Source: JBFAPK01 sp040676675 (GTDB taxonomy: Bacteria; Actinomycetota; Actinomycetes; Mycobacteriales; Micromonosporaceae). Taken from it: a DNA stretch of 64,000 nucleotides. Every line of letters starts with the position of its first letter. The stretch's first letter is position 1. Below are positions 16,604 to 22,915 of this stretch, piece after piece. A program made the translations under genes and the position numbers. Where the stretch lies: assembly GCF_040676675.1 (NCBI RefSeq), contig NZ_JBFAPK010000008.1, forward strand, positions 1-64,000. The letters run 5' to 3'. The notes under the pieces are model-generated. The model was given only the letters and a program-made list of their open reading frames with translations, searched no databases and had not been told where the DNA came from.

Positions 16604-17667
16604 GCCGAGATCTCCCGCCCGCGCCGGGCCGCGCCGCCGAACCAGCGCCCCAGCGCGCGCCGGACCCGTTCCAGGATCGCCAGCAGCCCGCCCGGCTCGA
16701 CCACGGCCACGACGACGATCAGCGCGCCGTAGAGGAGCAGGTCGATCGAGCGTCCGCTGCCGGAGAGGTGCTGCCGGGTGACGTCCTGTACGGCGGTGAG
16801 CACCCAGGCGCCGAGCAGCGGGCCCCAGAACCGGCCCACCCCGCCGAGCACCGCCATCAGCGTGAACGAGACCGACAGGTCCAGGCCGAGCGCGGAGGGC
16901 GGGTCGACGAAGAGCACGTACATGGCGTAGAAGCCGCCGGCCAGCGCGGTGATCCCGCCGGAGAGCGCGGCGGCGGCGAGCTTGTACCGGTGCACCGGTA
17001 CGCCCACCGCGGCGGCGGCCACCTGGTCGTCCCGGACGGCCCGGACGTAGGTGCCGACCCGGCCGCGCAGGAAGAGCCAGGTCACGAGGGCCACCACGCA
17101 GAACATGCCGAACGCCACGTAGTAGTACGGCCGCTTGTCCAGCAGGGAGAACTGGAGGTTCGCCAGGGACGGCTCCTCGATCGGCAGCTCCAGCCCGCCG
17201 GCCTGCCCGAGGCCGGGCAGGTTGGTCACCAGCACCACCACGATCTCGGCGACCGCGATGGTGGCGATCGAGTAGTAGTGGTAGCGCAGCCGGAAGGTCG
17301 GGTAACCGATGATCACGGCGGCGGCCGCGGCCAGCGGCAGCGCGAGCGCGATCGCCAGCCACGGCGACCAGTCGTCGCGGACCAGTACGGCGGTGGTGTA
17401 CGCGCCGACGCCGAAGTAGAGCGCGTGGCCGAAGGAGACCTGTCCGGCGTACCCGCCGAGCACGTTCCAGCCGGTGGCCGCGATGGCGTACGTGAGCGCG
17501 AGGACGCCGATGTTCTGCGCCGCGGCGGTGTTGAACAGCAGCGGGTACAGCGCCAGCGCGGCGAGCACCAGCACCGGGGAGAGCCAGCGCGGCAGCCGGC
17601 GCCGGGCCGGTGCCGGCAGCGCGGCGTCGGTGGCCGGGGGCGGGGTGAGAATGCCGGTGCTGCTCAT
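16600..17667 (-). CDS. livM: ABC transporter permease, LivM type
   Basis: A 355-aa inner-membrane permease. After a Pro-rich cytoplasmic N-terminus it has about ten hydrophobic segments, with the LivM hallmarks WNVLGGYAGQVSFGHALYFGVGAY and, for coupling to the ATPases, GRVGTYVRAVRDDQVAAAAVGV. Later HAAT family segments (AALSGGITALAGGFYAMY, FTLMAVLGGVGRFWGPLLGA) are intact. It overlaps the livH stop by four bases (ATGA). Pairs with LivH in the transport channel. Confidence 0.92.
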   Translation of the reverse strand: MSSTGILTPPPATDAALPAPARRRLPRWLSPVLVLAALALYPLLFNTAAAQNIGVLALTYAIAATGWNVLGGYAGQVSFGHALYFGVGAYTTAVLVRDDWSPWLAIALALPLAAAAAVIIGYPTFRLRYHYYSIATIAVAEIVVVLVTNLPGLGQAGGLELPIEEPSLANLQFSLLDKRPYYYVAFGMFCVVALVTWLFLRGRVGTYVRAVRDDQVAAAAVGVPVHRYKLAAAALSGGITALAGGFYAMYVLFVDPPSALGLDLSVSFTLMAVLGGVGRFWGPLLGAWVLTAVQDVTRQHLSGSGRSIDLLLYGALIVVVAVVEPGGLLAILERVRRALGRWFGGAARRGREISA

Positions 17668-18524
17668 CGGGTACCCAGCAATCCCTGCGGACGGACCATG
17701 ATCACCACCAGGTAGAGGCCGAGCGCGGCGGCCAGCGTGTAGCTCGGGGCGTAAAGGCCGACGACGCCCTGGGCGACCCCGACCAGCAGCCCGGCCAGCG
17801 CGGCGCCGGTGATGCTGCCGAAGCCGCCGAGCGCCACCACGACGAACGCCATCAGGGCGAACGTCACGCCGGCCGTGGGCGCGGCCGAGTACGAGTTCAT
17901 CAGCAGGCCGCCGGCGATGCCGGCCGCCCCGCCCGCGATGATCCACGCCAGGGCGTACATCTTGCGGGGGTCGATGCCCTGCAGGGCGGCGGCCTTGGCG
18001 TCCTCGCCGGCGGCCCGGATGCCGCTGCCCAGCCGGGTGCGGTTCATGAAGAGCGTCACCGCCAGCGTGGTGATGCCCGCGCCCACGGCCATCACCACCT
18101 GCGGTCCGCCGATCACGACCGGGCCCAGCGTCCAGCGGACCCCGCCGATCCAGCTGTCGCTGATCGTGCGGGTGTCCGGCTTCCACAGGAACTGGGCCAG
18201 GCCGCGCAGGAAGACCTGCAGTCCGAAGGTGACGATCACCTGGGCGAGCAGCGAGCGGCCGAGCACCCGGCCCACCGCGGCGACGTACATGAGGCCGCCG
18301 ACCAGCGCGATCGACACGCCGGTGAGCGGCGCCGAGAGCAGCGGGTCGAGGCCGAGCAGGGACCACGCGAAGAACGACAGGTACATGCCGATCATCACCA
18401 TCTCGCCGTGCGCGAAGTTGATGATGTCCATGACCCCGTAGATCAGTGTCAACCCGACCGCGACGAGGGCGAAGACGGCGCCGATCAGCAGACCGTTGAC
18501 GACCGCCTGGGCGAGGTCGCTCAC
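17664..18524 (-). CDS. livH: ABC transporter permease, LivH type
   Basis: A 286-aa permease with about eight membrane segments. The N-terminus NGLLIGAVFALVAVGLTLIYGVMDIINFAHGEMVMIGMY is the LivH hallmark, and the EAA-like cytoplasmic loop is GSGIRAAGEDAKAAALQGID. The C-terminal MVRPQGLLG is also typical. GTG 18524 overlaps the livJ stop (GTGA), so the binding protein and permease are coupled. Confidence 0.92.
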   Translation of the reverse strand: MSDLAQAVVNGLLIGAVFALVAVGLTLIYGVMDIINFAHGEMVMIGMYLSFFAWSLLGLDPLLSAPLTGVSIALVGGLMYVAAVGRVLGRSLLAQVIVTFGLQVFLRGLAQFLWKPDTRTISDSWIGGVRWTLGPVVIGGPQVVMAVGAGITTLAVTLFMNRTRLGSGIRAAGEDAKAAALQGIDPRKMYALAWIIAGGAAGIAGGLLMNSYSAAPTAGVTFALMAFVVVALGGFGSITGAALAGLLVGVAQGVVGLYAPSYTLAAALGLYLVVIMVRPQGLLGTR

Positions 18525-19792
18525 TTGCCCTGCGCTCCGCGCAGCGGCCAGACGGCCGGGGTGGTGGCCAACTCGGTCGGGAAGACCACCCGGTACCTGC
18601 CGTCGATCAGCTGCTCGACCACGCCGACCGCGCCGGTGTTCTGGCCGTGGTCGTCGAACTTGACCCCGGTCCACGGCATGATCGTCTGCTCGGCCGGTAC
18701 GTCCAGCTTGCGCAGCGCGTCGCGGATCGCGTCGGGCTTGGTGGACTTGGCCGCGTCGATCGCCTGCGCCAGGGTCAGTACCGCGGTGAAGGCGCGCGCG
18801 GAGTTCTCGGTCATCGGCGCGTTGAACTTCTGCTGGAACCGGTCCGCGACGGCCTTGGCCGCGGGCCGCTTGGTGGCGATCTCGTCGGACCACGCGGCCC
18901 GGGTGGAGACGCCGTTGGCCAGGTCACCGAGGCCGGTGACGAACGCCGGGTCGGCGAAGCCGGTGCCGTACGCGAGCAGCGCGGGCGGGTAGTAGTCGAG
19001 CTGCCGCAGCGTCTTCATCAGCTTGATCGCCGCGTCGGTGTACGCGAGCACGAACAGCACGTCGGGGTTCTTGGCCCGTACCTGGGCGACCTGCGAGTTG
19101 AGGTCGGCGGCGTTCGGGTCGAACGGCACGTCGGCGACCACGTTGATGCCGCGCTGCCCGGCCACCTTCTTGGTGACCGTCGCGCCGTCGTTGCCGAACT
19201 GGTCGTTGCTGCGGAACACCGCCACCGTGCCGACGGCCTTGCCCTGCTGGCGCTGCGCCTCCAGGTAGTCGAACATGGTGCCGGCGAAGGTCTCGTCGGT
19301 CGGCCCGGTCCGGAAGAACCACTTCAGGCCGCGCTCGGTGAGCGCCGGCGACGAGGAGGCCTCGTTGACGAACGGTACGCCGAGCCGCTCGGCGCGCTGG
19401 CTGGCGGTCAGCGTCACGCCGGACTGGTAGCTGCCGATCACCGCCGCGACCTTCTCGCTGGTGACGAGCCGGTCCACCTCGCTCGCGCCGACCTCGGGCT
19501 TGCCCTGGGTGTCACCGGTGATCAGGTTGAGCTTCGCGCCGCCCAGGCCGGGCAGCCCCGCGCCCGCCGCGAGCGGCAGGTCGATGCCGCTCTCGTCATT
19601 GTTGATGATGTCCACCGCGAGCTGCGCGCCGTGCAGCACGTCCGTGCCCTGGGTGGCGTTCGCGCCGCTGAGCGGCCAGAGGCCAGCGATCTTGACCTCG
19701 CTGGCCTGGCCGCCGGATCCGCCGCTGTCGCCGCACGCGGCCAGTCCGAGCACGACCAGACTGGCGACGGCGACGTGGGTCAACCTACGCAT
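18521..19792 (-). CDS. livJ: HAAT-type substrate-binding lipoprotein
   Basis: A 423-aa periplasmic-type binding protein anchored as a lipoprotein; the signal peptide ends in a lipobox LGLAAC with C20. The mature part has the LivJ fold pattern: KIAGLWPLSGANATQG, VAAVIGSYQSGVTL, VPFVNEASSSPALTERG, and DVLFVLAYTDAAIKLMKTL. GGAG precedes the ATG. It lies 217 bases downstream of pxpB, a gap that holds a duplicated copy of the pxpB 3' end. Within the pxp operon it most likely binds 5-oxoproline or a pyroglutamyl compound, but the ligand cannot be read from the sequence. Confidence 0.9.
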   Translation of the reverse strand: MRRLTHVAVASLVVLGLAACGDSGGSGGQASEVKIAGLWPLSGANATQGTDVLHGAQLAVDIINNDESGIDLPLAAGAGLPGLGGAKLNLITGDTQGKPEVGASEVDRLVTSEKVAAVIGSYQSGVTLTASQRAERLGVPFVNEASSSPALTERGLKWFFRTGPTDETFAGTMFDYLEAQRQQGKAVGTVAVFRSNDQFGNDGATVTKKVAGQRGINVVADVPFDPNAADLNSQVAQVRAKNPDVLFVLAYTDAAIKLMKTLRQLDYYPPALLAYGTGFADPAFVTGLGDLANGVSTRAAWSDEIATKRPAAKAVADRFQQKFNAPMTENSARAFTAVLTLAQAIDAAKSTKPDAIRDALRKLDVPAEQTIMPWTGVKFDDHGQNTGAVGVVEQLIDGRYRVVFPTELATTPAVWPLRGAQGK

Positions 19793-19933
19793 GTTCCGAC
19801 TCCTCGTTCACTGTGCTGCCGATGGGATCGCCGGGCTGCCGATGCTGCGCCAGGTGCGGTGGCAACTACCGTCGTCGGACCGATGAAGCTGTGGTGGTGC
19901 GGGTGGTGCCAGATCTCGGCGGCCCCGAGCGGT

Positions 19934-20051
19934 GGCCGGGTGGGTCTCATCGCCTGACCTCGGTGAAGCGGACCTGGTCGCCGGGTCTGGGATCGTGGCC
20001 GGGTGGGTCTCACCGCCCGACCTCGACGAAGCGGACCTGGTCGCCGGGTCT
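19934..20051. repeat. 55-bp direct repeat of the pxpB 3' end
   Basis: Copy A (19934-19988) and copy B (19997-20051) are 55 bases long, match at 51 positions and are separated by 8 bases. Copy B encodes the last 13 residues or so of PxpB and its stop; copy A, beyond the stop, would encode RPGDQVRFTEVRR and a stop in the same frame phase. So the 3' end of the gene has been tandemly duplicated. Confidence 0.8.
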
Positions 20052-20642
20052 CAGCAGGGCGGGTGGGTCCCGGTCCAGCGACCAGAGCGGCGCGTCGGTG
20101 CGCCCGAGGATGTGCCAGCCGCCGGGCGCCGGGCGCGGGTAGATCCCGGTGAACTCGTCGGCGATGGCGACCGAGCCGGCCGGCACCCGGGTACGCGGGC
20201 TGTCGCGGCGGGGCAGCCGCAGGCGCGGATCGACCCCGGTGAGGTAGCCGAACCCGGGTACGAAGCCGCAGAACGCGACCGTGTAGGTCGGTGCCAGATG
20301 CCGGGCCACGACCTCGCGCTCGGGCAGCCCGGTGCGGAGCGCCACCTCGGCGAGGTCCAGCCCGTCGTAGCTGACCGGTATCTCCACCAGCCGGCCCGGG
20401 ACGGTGGCCGGCGCGGCGGCGATCTCGCGCCGGGCGAGGTCGTCGGTGAGCCGGCCGGCGTCGGTCACCGTACGGTCGAAGATCAGCAGGACCGTGCGGG
20501 CGGCCGGGACGGCCTCGACCAGCCCGGGGGGCGGGTCCGCCCGCAGGGAGCGGTGCAGCGCGATCACCCGCTCGCCGTCGGGCAGCTCCACCAGGAGCCC
20601 CTGGTCGCCGCAGGGCCGGGTCCGCATCGCCGGGCCGCTCAC
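20010..20642 (-). CDS. pxpB: 5-oxoprolinase subunit PxpB (allophanate hydrolase subunit 1 family)
   Basis: A 210-aa subunit of the ATP-dependent 5-oxoprolinase. The family signature is clear: CGDQGLLVELPD near the start, IPVSYDGLDLAEVA, the YTVAFCGFVPGFGYL core, RLPRRDSPRTRVPAGSVAIA, GIYPRPAPGGWHILGRT and the C-terminal LRPGDQVRFVEV. Two starts are possible: ATG 20627, or GTG 20642 which overlaps the pxpA stop as GTGA; I use the latter because of the coupling. The 3' end is duplicated downstream. It is the second gene of the operon. Confidence 0.93.
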   Translation of the reverse strand: MSGPAMRTRPCGDQGLLVELPDGERVIALHRSLRADPPPGLVEAVPAARTVLLIFDRTVTDAGRLTDDLARREIAAAPATVPGRLVEIPVSYDGLDLAEVALRTGLPEREVVARHLAPTYTVAFCGFVPGFGYLTGVDPRLRLPRRDSPRTRVPAGSVAIADEFTGIYPRPAPGGWHILGRTDAPLWSLDRDPPALLRPGDQVRFVEVGR

Positions 20643-21400
20643 GCGAACGGGGCGAGGGTCACGCCGGCCGAGACCAGGGCCTCGCGGATCCGGCCGGCCA
20701 GCTCCACCGCGCCGGGGGTGTCCCCGTGTACGCAGAGCGAGCGCGCCTCGACCCGTACCGTGTCGCCGTCGACGCCGGTGACCTCGCCGGTGGTGGCGAG
20801 GGCGACGCAGCGGCGGACCACCTCGGCGGGGTCGGTGATCACGGCGCCCGGGGTGCCGCGCGGGGCGAGCCGCCCGTCGGGCAGGTACGCGCGGTCGGCG
20901 AAGGCCTCGGCGACCGCGGTCAGTCCGGCCGCCGCGGCCTGTGCGAGCACGGCGGAGCCGGGCAGCCCCAGCAGCGGCAACCCCGGGTCGTACGCCCGCA
21001 CGGCGGCCACGACGGCGCCGGCCTGGGCGCCGTCGTGCACGATGCGGTTGTAGAGCGCGCCGTGCGGCTTCACGTAGGAGACCCGGGTACCGGCGGTGCG
21101 GGCGATCCCGTCCAGCGCCGCGAGCTGGTACGTCACCTCGTCGGCCAACTGGCCCGGCTCGACGTCCATGGACCGCCGGCCGAATCCGGCGAGGTCCCGG
21201 TAGGAGACGTGCGCGCCCACCGCGACTCCGTTGGCCGCCGCCCGTTCGCAGACCCGTCGCATGATCGTCGGGTCGCCGGCGTGGAAGCCACATGCGACGT
21301 TCGCACTGGTCACCAGAGCGAGCAGGCCGAAGTCGTCACCGAGTCGCCAGGTACCGAAGCCTTCGCCGAGATCGCTGTTGAGATCGAGGGTCACCGCCAT
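20639..21400 (-). CDS. pxpA: 5-oxoprolinase subunit PxpA (LamB/YcsF family)
   Basis: A 253-aa LamB/YcsF protein. DLNSDLGEGFGTW, SANVACGFHAGDPTIM, VGAHVSYRDLAGFGRR and VKPHGALYNR are the strongly conserved family blocks, carrying the Asp/His residues thought to act in 5-oxoproline hydrolysis. ATG 21400 has GGGAGGCC upstream; the longer open frame to 21616 only crosses a tandem repeat. It is the first gene of the operon. Its promoter lies about 255 bases upstream (TTGAGG, 17 bases, TACGCT) and contains a GntR operator in the spacer. Confidence 0.94.
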   Translation of the reverse strand: MAVTLDLNSDLGEGFGTWRLGDDFGLLALVTSANVACGFHAGDPTIMRRVCERAAANGVAVGAHVSYRDLAGFGRRSMDVEPGQLADEVTYQLAALDGIARTAGTRVSYVKPHGALYNRIVHDGAQAGAVVAAVRAYDPGLPLLGLPGSAVLAQAAAAGLTAVAEAFADRAYLPDGRLAPRGTPGAVITDPAEVVRRCVALATTGEVTGVDGDTVRVEARSLCVHGDTPGAVELAGRIREALVSAGVTLAPFA

Positions 21401-21500
21401 CGGGGCCTCCCGGGGGTAGTGCCGGCCGGACTTTCGGGCCGGTTGGAGGTTGGAGCGAGCCGGGGTGCGGTCGACCGGATCGCGGCCGGGTGCCGGCTGG

Positions 21501-21600
21501 TTGGACCTCGCCGGCCGGGTGTCGCGCCGGCTGGACCTCGCCGGCCGTGGTTCAGGCCGGTTGGACCTCGCCGGCCGTGGTGCGGGCCGGTTGGGGTGAC
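21501..21600. repeat. Three exact-period 30-bp tandem repeats in the pxpA leader
   Basis: Units 21501-21530, 21531-21560 and 21561-21590 share TTGGACCTCGCCGGCCG and end in CCGG; a partial fourth follows. The block lies between the predicted pxpA promoter and its start, so it would be transcribed as part of the 5' leader. Confidence 0.8.
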
Positions 21601-21654
21601 CGGCCTGGGCCGTCACCGGCCCCGGGTCGGGGGATGGGGCCGGCTGGTGCGCAG

Positions 21655-21683
21655 AGCGTAGCTGTTGTTCAACAATCCCTCAA
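21655..21683 (-). promoter_or_regulatory. pxpA promoter with GntR/FCD operator in the spacer
   Basis: On the minus strand TTGAGG (21683-21678) and TACGCT (21660-21655) are spaced by 17 bases. The spacer contains the perfect palindrome TTGTTGAACAA (21665-21675), which fits the TNGTNNNACNA operator known for FadR-type GntR regulators. The order -35, GA, operator, -10 is the same as at 22533-22562. Confidence 0.7.
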
Positions 21684-21710
21684 GATGTTGTATTGGTATA
21701 GCCTCCCTCT

Positions 21711-22430
21711 GTGACGGTGAACGAAAATGTTGGCGCCCAGGACTGGGTGACCAAGCTGGCGGTGGATCGGGAGCGGCTGGACCGGGGGTCGGCCGCCGAG
21801 CGGGTCACCGAGATCCTGCGCCAGCGGATCACCGAGGGGTTCTTCCAGCCCGGCGCCCGGCTCTCCGAGGCCGCGCTCTGCTCCGCGCTCGGCGTCTCCC
21901 GCAACACGCTGCGCGAGGCGTTCCGCCTGCTCGGCAAGGACCGGCTGGTCGCGCACGAGCTGCACCGCGGGGTCTTCGTACGGGTGCCGGCCGAGGCCGA
22001 CATCGTCGACCTGTACCGGATGCGGTCCATCGTGGAGTGCGGCGCGGTACGGGACCTGCGGCACCCGTCGCAGGCGCAGATCGAGGCCGTACGGGAGCCG
22101 GTACGGGCCGGTCTGCGCGCCGCCGCCGAGGGGGACTGGCGCGCCGTCGGCACCGCCGACCTGCGGTTCCACCAGGCGCTCACCGCGCTGGCCGGCAGCG
22201 CCCGGCTCGACGAGCTGATGCGCGGCATGCTCGCCGAGCTTCGACTGATCTTCCACCTGATGGCGAGCCCGCGGGAGTTCCACGAGCCGTACCTCGCCCG
22301 CAACGAGGAGATCGTCGGGCTGATCGACGCGGGGGAGAACCAGGCCGCCGCCCGCGTCCTCGCCGGTTACCTCGCCGACGCCGAGCGCCAGCTCACCGAG
22401 GCCGCCCGCGCCCTCGCCCCGTCCATCTAG
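21711..22430 (+). CDS. GntR family regulator, FCD (FadR) subfamily
   Basis: A 239-aa regulator. The winged helix-turn-helix covers about residues 26-95 (VTEILRQRITEGFFQPGARLSEAALCSALGVSRNTLREAFRLL), and the FCD ligand domain follows with the metal/ligand pattern YRMRSIVECGAVR, LRFHQALTALAGS and a late NEEIVGLIDAGE. It is divergent from the pxp operon and upstream of the secreted peptidase gene. Matching operators in both promoters make it the likely sensor of 5-oxoproline, repressing both units until ligand appears. GTG 21711 lies 9 bases after a TATAGC box, so its message may be nearly leaderless. Ligand identity is inference. Confidence 0.92.
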   Translation: MTVNENVGAQDWVTKLAVDRERLDRGSAAERVTEILRQRITEGFFQPGARLSEAALCSALGVSRNTLREAFRLLGKDRLVAHELHRGVFVRVPAEADIVDLYRMRSIVECGAVRDLRHPSQAQIEAVREPVRAGLRAAAEGDWRAVGTADLRFHQALTALAGSARLDELMRGMLAELRLIFHLMASPREFHEPYLARNEEIVGLIDAGENQAAARVLAGYLADAERQLTEAARALAPSI

Positions 22431-22445
22431 CACCCGCCCCCTCCC

Positions 22446-22509
22446 CGTCGATCTAGGGCAAATCCTTGCTAGTGGATCTCCAATCACGACGATTTGCCCT
22501 AGATCGACG
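22446..22509. terminator. 19-bp perfect inverted repeat after gntR
   Basis: Arms 22446-22464 and 22491-22509 are perfectly complementary (left arm begins CGTCGATCTAGGGCAAATC) with a 26-base loop. It lies 16 bases after the gntR stop and just before the peptidase promoter, so it should end the gntR transcript. The arm sequence resembles dispersed intergenic hairpins I recall from Micromonospora genomes, which needs a genome search. Confidence 0.65.
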
Positions 22510-22532
22510 CGAGGGGCTTGTGGATCAATGTC

Positions 22533-22562
22533 TTGACGGATTGTTCGACAATCTCCTAGAGT
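22533..22562 (+). promoter_or_regulatory. Promoter of the secreted C15-like gene with GntR operator
   Basis: TTGACG (22533-22538) and TAGAGT (22557-22562) are spaced by 18 bases. The spacer begins GA and then carries TTGTTCGACAA (22541-22551), nearly identical to the operator in the pxpA promoter and placed in the same way. The predicted transcript has a leader of about 345 bases before ATG 22916, in which I see no recognisable riboswitch. Confidence 0.7.
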
Positions 22563-22915
22563 CGGCCCGAACTTCGAGCCACCATCCGCACCCGGTCCAC
22601 CGAAACGGCAGCTCTCCGGACCGGACGAGGATCGCCACCGCGACACGGCTCTCCGCCCGCAGGTCGACACCCGGATCCGGCCGGACCGCACAGCCGGAAC
22701 GGCCCTTCGACCGGCGGGCGACGCACCGCAGCTCCGTCGTACCGGCCCGGCGCCGACACCGGCGCCGGGAGCCCCCACACCGACGCGGGACCCGTGCCCG
22801 CCGGCAGCCTCCTGGCCTGCCCGGCGGGTTCGCTTCCGGGCCGGTGCCGGAACCGAGCCGCCCGCCCCCCGACGGGCGGCCGCCGAGGGTAGTACCCGAG
22901 GAGGAAGCGATCAGG

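Noticed and set aside
21501..21600. Possible N-terminal extension of PxpA through the 30-base repeats
   Set aside because: ATG 21400 has a good ribosome binding site and the family start; the extension is repetitive Arg/Pro.
22563..22915. Known riboswitch in the long leader
   Set aside because: No conserved core I recognise (TPP, cobalamin, SAM, glycine, lysine) could be found by eye.
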